Source of the DNA: Lentisphaerae bacterium WC36
Lineage (GTDB): Bacteria; Verrucomicrobiota; Lentisphaeria; Victivallales; SZUA-371
DNA: 64,000 bases
Assembly (NCBI GenBank): GCA_020683205.1
Contig: CP085689.1
Coordinates: forward strand, 3,466,230-3,530,229
Reading direction: 5' to 3'
Shown here: piece after piece, positions 50,622-59,183 of the stretch
Position numbering within the stretch: position 1 is the first letter of the stretch
Layout of the letters: each line of letters starts with the position of its first letter
Program-made: the position numbers and the translations under genes
The notes under the pieces: generated by a model
What the model was told of the DNA's origin: nothing
Seen by the model: only the letters and a program-made list of their open reading frames with translations
Databases searched by the model: none

Positions 50622-51282
50622 AGCGTGTTATGAGGATAATTTAAGAAATGAGCAAGCTATTGCAAAAAGAGGGCAAAAGCAAGCTAAATCAAGTTTTGAT
50701 ATAAATAGCGGATTTTTTCAAATTGTCATTAATAGCGAATTAGAAGCGGAAATTCAGCAAGCATTTTTAGAGCATGGCAATGTTACAAAAAAAGCGTTAG
50801 CAAGTACATTGCGTAAATATGCCAAAGCTGAAAAAACGCTAGTTAAACGAGCTTTAGCCAAGGCTACAGGCGTAAAGGCTACAACAATCAATAAAAGAAT
50901 TAAAACTAAAACTGCCTCAAATCCAAATAGTCCAATAAAAAACGTGCGTTTTTGGGTTGGCTATAATGAAGTTGCTTTTCATTCATTCGGGCGGCGTTTA
51001 GGGCAAAGTAAGCGTCGTGGCGGTGGGGTAACTGCTTATAGTGACATAGGTAATAAATTTGCACAAGGTGCGTTCTTAGCTAATGCAAATGGAGCAACTA
51101 AAAAAATAGCTTTTATCCGCAAAGGGCGGAAAAAGTACCCGCTTAAAAAAGTAACTCTCGATGTCGAAAAACCAACCTTGCAAACGTTACCAAATTTTTA
51201 TCAGCAAACAGCCCGTGCTGACGAGAAGTTTTTAAAAATATTTCAACAGGAATTAAATTATTATGTCAACGTCAAATCATAA
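50608..51282 (+). CDS. Minor tail protein Z-like
   Basis: 224 aa resembling lambda gpZ: ALASTLRKYAKAEKTLVKRALAKATGVKATTINKRIK, then FWVGYNEVAFHSFG. gpZ-type proteins act at tail completion/joining. Overlaps neighbours on both sides by 14-20 bp, as in tightly packed late operons. Confidence 0.8.
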   Translation: MGISKACYEDNLRNEQAIAKRGQKQAKSSFDINSGFFQIVINSELEAEIQQAFLEHGNVTKKALASTLRKYAKAEKTLVKRALAKATGVKATTINKRIKTKTASNPNSPIKNVRFWVGYNEVAFHSFGRRLGQSKRRGGGVTAYSDIGNKFAQGAFLANANGATKKIAFIRKGRKKYPLKKVTLDVEKPTLQTLPNFYQQTARADEKFLKIFQQELNYYVNVKS

Positions 51283-51793
51283 TGTAAAAAAATATTTAGA
51301 TAATGTTATTGCTGAAATTAAAGAGCATTTTAATAAAAGCAAATTAAATATTGATATATTTAACCCGAATATAAAATTGTTAATTGCTCCAGCTATTTTA
51401 ATTGACATTGCAGGCATGAAAGCGGGTGAAGACGACGGAACCGACCGCAATTGTTTAAATTTAGAAATGAGTGCATTTTGTGTGTTTAAACGTGGATTAG
51501 TATCGAATCGTTTTTTATATTTAGTTAAAGAAGTTGCCGCCGATTTAATGGGGTTTATTCGAGATAATAATTTCAATTGTAGTGGTTGGGTTGAATTGCC
51601 TAATAATATGGAAGCAAACACTATTGATTTTGAAGTTAGTGGTTTATTTGAATGTATTGAAGTAGAATGGACGCAGACTATTTATTTAGGAGAAAGTGTG
51701 TGGGATAGCGACGGGATTATTCCCGAAGAAGTTATGATTTCATTTGTTCCTGAAATTGGCGAAGCTCACAAAGAGGGTTACGAGTGTGTTTGA
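51263..51793 (+). CDS. Tail terminator-like protein
   Basis: 176 aa between gpZ-like and gpV-like genes. Mixed alpha/beta (VKEVAADLMGFIRDNNFN, EVSGLFECIEVEWTQTIYL), matching the position and size of tail terminators (gpU of lambda). The family assignment comes mainly from gene order. Confidence 0.6.
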   Translation: MSTSNHNVKKYLDNVIAEIKEHFNKSKLNIDIFNPNIKLLIAPAILIDIAGMKAGEDDGTDRNCLNLEMSAFCVFKRGLVSNRFLYLVKEVAADLMGFIRDNNFNCSGWVELPNNMEANTIDFEVSGLFECIEVEWTQTIYLGESVWDSDGIIPEEVMISFVPEIGEAHKEGYECV

Positions 51794-52301
51794 TAAAATA
51801 TTCAAGAAATTTAATAATATTGAGCGTAAACTAGAGAATTTAATTAAAATTGGTGTAGTAATTGAAGTTAATTACGCTGATTGCACAGCACGAGTTAAAA
51901 TTGGCGAAATTGAAACAAATTTTTTATCATTTGCGACTGTCAAAGCGGGTAGCCATAAAATGTGGAGTCCTGTAGAAATTGGCGAACAAGTTTTAATTTT
52001 TAGCCCAAGTGGTGAATTAACCAACGGTATTATTTTTGGATCATTATATTCAAACGCCAACGCCGCCCCAAATTCTACACCAGCAAAAGAGGTGCGAATT
52101 GTTCCTGCTGGCATTGACGTTACCACCAATAAATTTGTTATTAATGGTCAATTAAAAGTTAATGGCAGTGTTTCAGTTAGTGGAGATGTTATCAACGGTG
52201 GCGATGTAATTAGTGGCGGCGACCAAGTCGCAGGAAGTATTAGCACCCAAAACCACACCCACGCAGGTTGCCAAGGCGGTAGCACTGGAAAACCGCAATA
52301 G
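51786..52301 (+). CDS. V: Baseplate spike/assembly protein gpV-like
   Basis: 171 aa from the GTG at 51786 (AGAGGG 8 nt upstream) rather than an ATG deep in the preceding gene. N-terminal coiled segment, OB-fold-like GVVIEVNYADCTARVKIG...SPVEIGEQVLIFSPSGELTNGIIFGSLY, and a C-terminal beta-helix spike with Gly/Val/Ser repeats ending NHTHAGCQGGSTGKPQ, typical of P2 gpV membrane-piercing spikes. Confidence 0.85.
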   Translation: MFDKIFKKFNNIERKLENLIKIGVVIEVNYADCTARVKIGEIETNFLSFATVKAGSHKMWSPVEIGEQVLIFSPSGELTNGIIFGSLYSNANAAPNSTPAKEVRIVPAGIDVTTNKFVINGQLKVNGSVSVSGDVINGGDVISGGDQVAGSISTQNHTHAGCQGGSTGKPQ

Positions 52302-52383
52302 ATTTGTAATTTATTTTTAATGATATATAGTATATTATCGTTTAATATTTTTAAGTGTGAATGTAAAATAAGGAATTTGTAAA

Positions 52384-52884
52384 ATGATTAGAGTTTTAAT
52401 TGCGTTTTTATCATTAATATTTGTAACAACGGGTTGCATAACAACTAAACCTGAAAACGAGATAACACAGTGCTTCGTTAAAATAAAAAATATTGACAAA
52501 GATAAAGGTTTATATTTGTTAACTACTTTAACGGTAACAACAAACGAAGCTGGAAATCATGATATACTCTATGCCCCAAAGTTAATTATTCAATATAATC
52601 GCAGTGGAATGACAAGGTCATATATTGAATTTGAATCTGATCAAAAGGATAAAACAGAGTCTGGTTTTACGGCAGAAATTAGCACAATAGCGAATGAATA
52701 TGCAGAGGCAAATATTAGGTCAAAATATAAGGATCCATGGGCAAAAAATAAATTTAATTACCTTGAATATAAGGGTCTTCTTGAATTAAATAAAGTATTC
52801 AAAGTATATGAAACTCCTTCAAAAGGAATGAAAGATCTTAAATTATCAGAAAATGATAAATTTGTCATTGATAATTTAAAATAA
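52384..52884 (+). CDS. Lipoprotein moron in the tail operon
   Basis: 166 aa; signal peptide MIRVLIAFLSLIFVTTGC with lipobox TTGC, then a soluble domain of unknown function (helices and strands, Lys-rich). It interrupts the V-W gene order, has an AT-rich promoter-like upstream region (TATAGTATATTAT) and its own terminator at 52914, the features of a moron expressed from the prophage. It may alter the host envelope. Confidence 0.7.
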   Translation: MIRVLIAFLSLIFVTTGCITTKPENEITQCFVKIKNIDKDKGLYLLTTLTVTTNEAGNHDILYAPKLIIQYNRSGMTRSYIEFESDQKDKTESGFTAEISTIANEYAEANIRSKYKDPWAKNKFNYLEYKGLLELNKVFKVYETPSKGMKDLKLSENDKFVIDNLK

Positions 52885-52913
52885 TCTTTCAATTGTAATT
52901 AATTAAAATTTAC

Positions 52914-52944
52914 GCCCTAGCATTAAATTGTTAGGGCTTTTTTT
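52914..52944 (+). terminator. Terminator behind lipoprotein moron
   Basis: GCCCTA (52914) pairs with TAGGGC (52932), followed by seven T. Confidence 0.85.
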
Positions 52945-53008
52945 GTGCTTACATTCTTAACTTGGTTAACGGTTTGTTCATATAGTAAAACATGGAGAAC
53001 TTTACTTT

Positions 53009-53350
53009 ATGAATGGAATAAATAACGCAACTGGGAAAACTTTAACTGGTATTGACCACTTGAAGCAATCAATAGCGGACATTCTCAACACGCCAATTGG
53101 GAGCCGTGTTATGCGTCCGACTTATGGTAGTAATATTTTTAAACTAATTGATAATCCAGTAAATGAAACCTTTAAAATTAATATTTTTGCGGCAACTGCT
53201 GAAGCTTTAAAAAAATGGGAACCACGTTTCAAACTTAGCTTTATAGATTTAGAAATGAGCGAACTTGCAGGACAATTCTTTTTAAATATGACTGGTATTT
53301 ACGTTCCAAACGGTAAAGAAATTAATTTAACTGGAGTAAAAATACTATGA
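53009..53350 (+). CDS. W: Baseplate wedge protein gpW (gp25-like)
   Basis: 113 aa of the P2 W/T4 gp25 family: HLKQSIADILNTPIGSRVMRPTYGSNIFKLID is the hallmark. It forms the baseplate wedge and sheath-starting platform. A GTTAAC site and GGAG lie upstream; its end overlaps gpJ by 4 bp. Confidence 0.93.
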   Translation: MNGINNATGKTLTGIDHLKQSIADILNTPIGSRVMRPTYGSNIFKLIDNPVNETFKINIFAATAEALKKWEPRFKLSFIDLEMSELAGQFFLNMTGIYVPNGKEINLTGVKIL

Positions 53351-54258
53351 GTTCAAATGCTAAAAATACTTTTAATGCTATCGACCTTGCAGAATTACCA
53401 CCGCCAAATGTTATCGAACAATTAGACTATGAAGAAATTTTACAAAGTATGATTGATGATTTTGTAGAGCGTGACCCAAATTTCACGGCATTACTTGAAA
53501 GCGACCCAGCCTATAAAATTTTTGAAGCGGCGGCATATCGTGAATTATTACTAAGAGCAAGAATTAATAACGCTGCCCGTGCTAATATGCTTGCATTTGC
53601 AATCTCTAGCGATTTAGAGCATTTGGGAGCATTATTTAATATTGACCGCCGTATAATTGAAAGTGCAAATAATGAGGCACTACCGCCAACGCCAGCGATC
53701 TATGAAAGTGACGAAAGTTTACGCAACCGAATATTGTTAAGCCTTGAAGCAATCACCACCGCTGGCAGTGCTGGAAGTTATATTTTTCATACGCTAAATA
53801 GTGATGTTAATGTTCTTGATTGCGCAGTTAATAGCGAGGTTGCGGGAACTGTTGAAGTTGCAATATTAACCAGTGAAAACGCTAATAAAACCGAAGTTAA
53901 AAACGCCGTTGAAAACAGTTTAAACGCTGACAGCGTGCGACCATTAACCGATAATGTTAATGTATCTTTAGCGACAATTAAAAATTATAATGTTGCGGCA
54001 AATATTATTTTTAAAGAGGGCGTTTCACCTGAAATAGTTTTAGAAAATGCCCGCAAATGTTTAGATGATTATGCAGCAAAATGTTACAAAATTGGGGCAA
54101 CCGTGGCACTAAGCGGAATTTATTCGGCACTACATCAAACAGCAGGTGTTGTTAAGGTTGTTTTAAGCAACCCGACAACTGATTTAGTGCCGTCATGGAA
54201 TGAAGTTTATAAAATTGAAAATATCACCATAACCAATAGCGGGGTAACTGATGAATAG
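53347..54258 (+). CDS. J: Baseplate assembly protein gpJ
   Basis: 303 aa of the P2 J family: LPPPNVIEQLDYEEILQSMIDDF, ESDPAYKIFEAAAYRELLLRARIN and LEHLGALFNIDR, then the C-terminal beta domain. Part of the baseplate wedge with gpW and gpI. It overlaps gpI by 8 bp. Confidence 0.93.
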   Translation: MSSNAKNTFNAIDLAELPPPNVIEQLDYEEILQSMIDDFVERDPNFTALLESDPAYKIFEAAAYRELLLRARINNAARANMLAFAISSDLEHLGALFNIDRRIIESANNEALPPTPAIYESDESLRNRILLSLEAITTAGSAGSYIFHTLNSDVNVLDCAVNSEVAGTVEVAILTSENANKTEVKNAVENSLNADSVRPLTDNVNVSLATIKNYNVAANIIFKEGVSPEIVLENARKCLDDYAAKCYKIGATVALSGIYSALHQTAGVVKVVLSNPTTDLVPSWNEVYKIENITITNSGVTDE

Positions 54259-54793
54259 TTTGTTACCGCCAAATGCTACCGAGTTTGAAAGGAATTTGTC
54301 TTTAGCTTCTAGCGAACATTACGAAAACTTAGAATTTCCTAATCAATATTTATGGAACGCTGATCAATGCCCCGAAAAATTACTGGACTATTTGGCGTGG
54401 AGTATTGGCGTTGACTCATGGAATAGTAGCTGGAGCGAAGCAGAAAAAAGGGCTGTTATTAAAGCTAATTTTTCAGTTCACAGCATAAAAGGCACAAAAC
54501 AAGCATTAATTAACGCATTAAAACCCTTAAATTTTGACCTTAAAATCGTTGAATGGTTTGAAGATTTACCACAGGGCGAACCATACACTTTTAGCGTTGA
54601 AATAACTTCTAGCAATAAAAGTTTTTCAGCTTTAATTATGAATGAATTAGAAACGATTATCAATAATGCAAAAAATGTGCGAAGTCATTTAACCGCTATC
54701 AAAGTAGTTAGTTCAAGCAAACTAATTTATAAAACTGCATTAGCGACAATTTCAGGCGAAACAATTTCAATTATGCCAAAATCAAACAATTAA
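54251..54793 (+). CDS. I: Tail protein I
   Basis: 180 aa of the P2 I family: LLPPNATEFERNLSLASS, then LWNADQCPEKLLDYLAWSIGVDSWNSSWSEAEKRAVIKANFSVHSIKGTK in a row of conserved helices. Baseplate component that connects the wedge to the fibres. Confidence 0.93.
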   Translation: MNSLLPPNATEFERNLSLASSEHYENLEFPNQYLWNADQCPEKLLDYLAWSIGVDSWNSSWSEAEKRAVIKANFSVHSIKGTKQALINALKPLNFDLKIVEWFEDLPQGEPYTFSVEITSSNKSFSALIMNELETIINNAKNVRSHLTAIKVVSSSKLIYKTALATISGETISIMPKSNN

Positions 54794-54824
54794 TTAATTT
54801 TTAATATAAGGAATAACTTAAATT

Positions 54825-56168
54825 ATGAATAAATTTTACACAATTTTAACCACTCAAGGACAGCAAGCGTTTACTAATGCGGTAGAAGCTAATAGCAATG
54901 TATTGCTAACTAAAATGACCGTGGGCGATGGTGGCGGCAATGAGGTTACACCTGTTGAAAACGTCACTAGTTTAGCAAATGAAGTTTACACCGCTAGTTT
55001 AAATCGTCTTTATTTTGATGATAGCAACAATAATTATTTAGTTGCTGAATTGATAATTCCAGCCACAACAGGCGGTTTTACAATTAGAGAAATTGGGCTA
55101 TTAGATAGTAACGAGCAACTTTTAGCGTATGGGAATTTTCCTGAAACGTATAAACCTTTAATCAGTGAGGGCTCAAGTAAAGATTTAACAATTCGCTGTT
55201 TTATTGAAGTTGCAAACGTTGAAAATGTTGAATTAATAGTTGACACTAATTTAATAACTGCGACCCAAGATTTTGTAACAGAACAAATTAACAATCACCA
55301 TCATGATGAACTTTATGCGGCTATTAATCATACTCATGACGATATGGCAACAGGGGGAATTAATGAGAATATTTTAATTAATGGTGAGGGATTAATCAAC
55401 ACTTATGACACGAACAAGCAATTCATTCACCAGTCAAGCCGCTATTATATTGACCGTCATTTTTGGGAATTAACTGACGAAGGCAGTATCACATGGAATC
55501 CAACAACAGGCGCACGCACCATTGACGATGGCGGAGGGTATCCATGGAAATTAGAACAAAAATTTGATGCAGCAGATTTAATTAAGCATCGAATTTATGG
55601 AGCTAAAGCAACCGCAAAAATGGCGTGCAATTTTGATCATACTATTAACATTGTCTTAATAGATAATTCAAATACTGAAACAATTATAAACGGCACGCTT
55701 AATAGTGATAATTCCGTAACTTTTGACATTCCAGATTTTAACAGCAATTTAAAAACTTTTATTGTGCGATTTTCAGCTGAAACAAACGGCATTATCACTA
55801 ATTTCAAACTTGAAGAGGGCGACAAATTTACTGGGTATCCTATTACCAGCGTACCTCTTGAAGCATTAAAATGTAACAAATACCGTGAAATTGGAATGTT
55901 TATTTCAACGCCAGGCGGGACTAATTATGCGGTTCGCCCTACTTTTAAAATGCCCAAAAGATGTGCGCCTAACATAACGGTTACCTCATTATCAGGATCA
56001 AACAATCGTATTAGTTCATGGAATACTTTACCTGATAATTTAACAACAGCAACAACGATTATTCCCACAATTAGCTCAATTGACAGCACAGGTTTTATTT
56101 TGTCGAACAAAAATAGCGATGCTAATTATACCATTGCTTTCTATTGGATTGCAGACGCTGAAATTTAA
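54825..56168 (+). CDS. H: Tail fibre protein gpH-like
   Basis: 447 aa. The N-terminal domain (KFYTILTTQGQQAFTNAVEANSNVLLTKMTVGDGGGN...GGFTIREIGLLDSN) is the P2 H / phage tail-collar fibre type that binds the baseplate; the C-terminus is a receptor-facing region with an IYGAKATAKM-type carbohydrate-binding-like beta domain. It likely determines host range. Followed 14 bp later by a small assembly-like gene. Confidence 0.88.
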   Translation: MNKFYTILTTQGQQAFTNAVEANSNVLLTKMTVGDGGGNEVTPVENVTSLANEVYTASLNRLYFDDSNNNYLVAELIIPATTGGFTIREIGLLDSNEQLLAYGNFPETYKPLISEGSSKDLTIRCFIEVANVENVELIVDTNLITATQDFVTEQINNHHHDELYAAINHTHDDMATGGINENILINGEGLINTYDTNKQFIHQSSRYYIDRHFWELTDEGSITWNPTTGARTIDDGGGYPWKLEQKFDAADLIKHRIYGAKATAKMACNFDHTINIVLIDNSNTETIINGTLNSDNSVTFDIPDFNSNLKTFIVRFSAETNGIITNFKLEEGDKFTGYPITSVPLEALKCNKYREIGMFISTPGGTNYAVRPTFKMPKRCAPNITVTSLSGSNNRISSWNTLPDNLTTATTIIPTISSIDSTGFILSNKNSDANYTIAFYWIADAEI

Positions 56169-56182
56169 ACAAGGAGAAAAAA

Positions 56183-56563
56183 ATGTTTCAAAAAATAACT
56201 GACACTCAAGTAATGCACCTTGAAACTGGTTCAATAATCAACGTCAATAGCGACACTTTTCAAGCGAGAGCATACCGTGAGTGGGTAGCCGCTGGCAATG
56301 TTGCTGAACCGCTGGAAACACCACCTCAAGCAGAGCGCACAATTTTTAGTAAATTAGAAATTGTCGAAGCGTTTAGCTCAATAAATCAGATTGCTATATT
56401 GAACGGTTTACTGGCACAAGAAGAGTTTAATTTATACTGGATAAGTGCTAATGAGATTGATTTAAACCACAATATTACGGCTTCAGCAATCGAACAATTT
56501 AACAACGATAATAGCCACGATTTAACGGCAGAGCAAATTATAGAAATTATTGAAAACAATTAA
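56183..56563 (+). CDS. Probable tail fibre assembly protein
   Basis: 126 aa following the fibre gene. N-terminal beta part (MHLETGSIINVNSDTFQARAYREWVAAGNVAEPLETPP) is typical of short proteins found behind fibre genes; the rest is helical. Assembly-chaperone function is inferred from position and style. Confidence 0.6.
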   Translation: MFQKITDTQVMHLETGSIINVNSDTFQARAYREWVAAGNVAEPLETPPQAERTIFSKLEIVEAFSSINQIAILNGLLAQEEFNLYWISANEIDLNHNITASAIEQFNNDNSHDLTAEQIIEIIENN

Positions 56564-56648
56564 TTATAAAACTGGGTTAACGCTCTAAGCATTAGTAAAG
56601 AAGTAAAACAAAATTTTTAATTTAATTAATTAAATACGGAGATAAAAA

Positions 56649-57839
56649 ATGGCAGAACAATTTTTACATGGTGTAGAAGTCGTTAACATTGATGATGGAA
56701 CACGTCCGATTCAAACGGTGAAAAGTTCAGTTATTGGAGTGGTTGGAACTGCCCCAAATGCTGATACTGAAGCATTCCCGCTCAACACCCCTGTTTTAAT
56801 TGCAGGAAATTTAAAACAAGCCGCCAAACTCGGAGCTACTGGCACATTACCCGATGCAATTAATGGGATTTTTGACCAAGTTGGTGCAATGGTAGTCGTG
56901 GTGCGGGTCGCTGAAGCTATGACCGAAGATGCAGAACCAGCCATTGACACGGCTAAAACTCAAAGCAATATCATTGGTGGCATTGACGAAACAACAGGCG
57001 AATTTACGGGCTTGCAGTGTTTAATAGCTGCTGAAAGTGTTATTGCTGTTCAACCACGCATTATTATTGCGCCTGAATATTCAAACATTGAAGCGGTAGT
57101 AACTGAAATGATTAATGTTGCCACACGTTTAAAAGGCGTTGCAGTTGTCGATTGCCCGCAGAGCCTAAAGCCACAGGACGCAATAACATATCGTAAATTA
57201 TTTGGCGATAAACGTTGTTACTGCGTTTTTCCACACGTTAAAGTTTGGGACACTGTCAATAGTTGCGAGGCAATCAAACCAGCATCAAGCCGTGTGGCGG
57301 GATTAATAGCAAAAATTGATAATGAGTTAGGTTTTTGGCACAGTCCAAGCAACAAAACCATTAACGGTATTATTGGCACCGAAACCCCAATTGACTTTAA
57401 ATTAGGCGATAGTAATTGCTATGCAAATTTATTAAATGAAAATTTTGTAACAACAATTATTCAGCAAGACGGCTATAGATTATGGGGCAATCGCACTTGT
57501 TCAAATGATATGAAATGGACTTTTATTAATGTCGTGCGAACTGCTGATTTAATCAATGACAGTTTACAGCGTGAACATTTATGGGCTGTAGATCGCAATA
57601 TTACCAAAACTTATGTTGAAGATGTCACGGCGGGCGTTAATAACTATTTGCGTCACTTAACGACGATTGGGGCAATTTTAGGCGGTGAGTGTTGGGCTGA
57701 TGAGGAGTTAAACACCCCTAGCGAATTGCAAGCGGGTAAAGTTTATTTTGACTTTGATTTTACGCCACCAACGCCAGCCGAACATATCACATTCCGCAGT
57801 CATTTAGTTAATGATTATTTCAAAAACATTTTTAAATAG
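56649..57839 (+). CDS. FI: Contractile tail sheath protein (FI)
   Basis: 396 aa of the P2 FI sheath family: LHGVEVVNIDDGTRPIQTVKSSVIGVVGTAPNAD at the N-terminus and YRLWGNRTCSNDMKWTFINVVRTADLINDSL near the C-terminus. Forms the contractile outer tube. A GTTAAC element and GGAG precede it; two hairpins follow. Confidence 0.95.
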   Translation: MAEQFLHGVEVVNIDDGTRPIQTVKSSVIGVVGTAPNADTEAFPLNTPVLIAGNLKQAAKLGATGTLPDAINGIFDQVGAMVVVVRVAEAMTEDAEPAIDTAKTQSNIIGGIDETTGEFTGLQCLIAAESVIAVQPRIIIAPEYSNIEAVVTEMINVATRLKGVAVVDCPQSLKPQDAITYRKLFGDKRCYCVFPHVKVWDTVNSCEAIKPASSRVAGLIAKIDNELGFWHSPSNKTINGIIGTETPIDFKLGDSNCYANLLNENFVTTIIQQDGYRLWGNRTCSNDMKWTFINVVRTADLINDSLQREHLWAVDRNITKTYVEDVTAGVNNYLRHLTTIGAILGGECWADEELNTPSELQAGKVYFDFDFTPPTPAEHITFRSHLVNDYFKNIFK

Positions 57840-57875
57840 TCCTTAGTAAGGACGGGCGTAGTAAACTGCTACGCT
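57840..57875 (+). other. Paired hairpins between sheath and tube genes
   Basis: TCCTT/AAGGA (57840-57852) and GCGTAG/CTACGC (57856-57874) form two small hairpins just before the GGAG of the tube gene. No T-run follows, so they may protect mRNA ends or tune the sheath-to-tube ratio. Confidence 0.5.
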
Positions 57876-57888
57876 CATGGAGAAAATT

Positions 57889-58377
57889 ATGAAAATCTTA
57901 AAAAACATGAATATGTTTATCGAGGGCAAAGGCTTTCAAGGTGAAGTAGACGAAATGACTCCGCCAAAAATCGCTTTAAAAGTCGAGGAAATTATGGCTG
58001 GCGGTATGGGTGCACCTCTTGAAATTGAAACTGGTTTAGAAAAGCTAGAAGCAAGTTATTCAATAATTGGTGCAAGCCCTGAAGCATTAAGTCAATTTGC
58101 ACAAAGTGGGGCATTATTCCGCTTTAAAGGGGCTCAAAAAAATGCTGATGGAACGGTTCAAGCAATAGACATTGAAATGCGTGGACTCATTAAAGAGCTT
58201 GATATGGGAAATTGGAAACCACGTGAAAAAGTAATGTACAAGCAAACTTTTAATGTTGAATATTATAAATTTACGCTTGCAGGGCAAGTTATTTATGAAA
58301 TTGACATTAAAAATATGAAGTGCATTATTAACGGCAAAGACGTATGGGCAGAAGAAAGAGCCGCAATTGGCGTTTAG
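57889..58377 (+). CDS. FII: Tail tube protein (FII)
   Basis: 162 aa from the ATG at 57889 with GGAG 8 nt upstream (the earlier in-frame ATG contains that site). P2 FII features: MKILKNMNMFIEGKGFQGEVDEMTPPKIALKVEEIMAGGMGAP, then DIEMRGLIKELDMGNWKPRE. Forms the inner tail tube. Confidence 0.95.
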   Translation: MKILKNMNMFIEGKGFQGEVDEMTPPKIALKVEEIMAGGMGAPLEIETGLEKLEASYSIIGASPEALSQFAQSGALFRFKGAQKNADGTVQAIDIEMRGLIKELDMGNWKPREKVMYKQTFNVEYYKFTLAGQVIYEIDIKNMKCIINGKDVWAEERAAIGV

Positions 58378-58401
58378 TAAAAAATAATTAGAAAAAATAA
58401 C

Positions 58402-58425
58402 GAGCGTTATTTAACTGTAACGCTC
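58402..58425 (+). other. Hairpin between tube and tail-chaperone genes
   Basis: GAGCGTTA pairs with TAACGCTC over 8 bp. No T-run; similar in role to the hairpins before the tube gene. Confidence 0.5.
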
Positions 58426-58447
58426 AATAAATTTAAGGAATAGAAAA

Positions 58448-58708
58448 ATGGCAAAGTTACCAAAAATGAACACAAAAATTAAGTTATTAATTCCTGTTGA
58501 GATTAACGGTGAAAAAATAAAAGAAATTAATATGCGCCGTCCAACATTAGGCGATCAATTAAACGCCGACCGTGCGTGTGATAGTGATTCAGAAATAGAA
58601 ATTCACTTAATGGCGAGTTTAACCGAAATTGCGCCTAAAGATTTGGAAAAATTAGATTTAGCAGATTATAAAAAATTACAGGAACAATTCCAAAGTTTTT
58701 TGTCTTAG
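58448..58708 (+). CDS. E: Tail assembly chaperone E
   Basis: 86 aa (KLPKMNTKIKLLIPVEINGEKIKEINMRRPTLGDQLNADRAC...), P2 gpE-like. It binds the tape measure during tail assembly. The 3' end carries a T-TTT-TTG slippery heptamer two codons before the TAG, allowing synthesis of a longer E+E' protein. Confidence 0.88.
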   Translation: MAKLPKMNTKIKLLIPVEINGEKIKEINMRRPTLGDQLNADRACDSDSEIEIHLMASLTEIAPKDLEKLDLADYKKLQEQFQSFLS

Positions 58709-58848
58709 ACGCTAAAACGATTCGTTCGGCTTGTATCGCTTTAGCCAGCCACACCAGCTGGCAAATGAAAGACCTTTTAGAGCTTGAAGCTGAAGAATTA
58801 ACGTCATGGCTCAAAGAATGCCCAAAAGAAAGCGATTATAAGTTGTAA
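58448..58848 (+). CDS. E+E': Tail assembly chaperone E+E' (-1 frameshift product)
   Basis: 85 codons in frame 0 up to TTG 58700-58702, then 48 codons in the -1 frame from GTC 58702 (VLDAKTIRSACIALASHTSW, LLELEAEELTSWLKE) to the TAA at 58846. The E' part matches the helical P2 E' pattern. Fusion of about 133 aa, as known for P2 E+E'. Confidence 0.82.
58696..58702 (+). other. Programmed -1 frameshift site T-TTT-TTG
   Basis: Canonical X-XXY-YYZ heptamer in the correct phase just before the E stop codon. The same heptamer is known in P2 E/E'. Confidence 0.85.
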
Positions 58849-58850
58849 AT

Positions 58851-58879
58851 TTGACAAACGCTCTTGAGTCTATTATATT
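58851..58879 (+). promoter_or_regulatory. Strong sigma70-type promoter for a moron
   Basis: TTGACA (58851) and TATATT (58874) with exactly 17 bp between. It lies 3 bp after the E' stop codon, inside the tail operon. CTCTTGA (about 58861) is mirrored by TCAAGAG (58905), so the leader can fold. Confidence 0.75.
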
Positions 58880-58920
58880 TAAAGTGAAATAAAAAAAAAT
58901 AAAGTCAAGAGTGTTTTTTC

Positions 58921-59100
58921 ATGAATAAAAACAAAAACAATTATGTTTCATCTAATGAGAAAAAAATCAACTGGAAATATCTTTTAAGAATGCTATTTGC
59001 AGATAAAGAATTTCTTATTCTATTTCACCCAAGAATTTTAATTCCCTGCATTTTAACAATCTCATTTATAATTTTTGCTATTATTGAACTTTGTAGATAA
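58921..59100 (+). CDS. Small membrane protein moron
   Basis: 59 aa (MNKNKNNYVSSNEKKINWKY..., then IPCILTISFIIFAIIELC), with one strong C-terminal membrane helix. It has its own promoter and sits between the tail chaperone and the tape measure genes, which normally adjoin. The ribosome binding site is weak (AAGAGTG). No family recognised; an envelope or superinfection-related role is possible. Confidence 0.6.
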   Translation: MNKNKNNYVSSNEKKINWKYLLRMLFADKEFLILFHPRILIPCILTISFIIFAIIELCR

Positions 59101-59122
59101 ATATAGCAAATTAATACTACAG

Positions 59123-59180
59123 GTTAACGGCTCCAGCAATTATTAAAGAACTATTAATTTAATAATTAACTGGAGTTTTT
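59123..59180 (+). terminator. Second terminator hairpin holding a Shine-Dalgarno
   Basis: CTCCAG (59131) pairs with CTGGAG (59170) and AATTATTAAA with TTTAATAATT, followed by five T; the ATG of the tape measure gene is at 59184. GGAG at 59172-59175 is in the stem. Same design and near-same sequence as 46173-46227, again with GTTAAC upstream (59123). Confidence 0.75.
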
Positions 59181-59183
59181 CTT

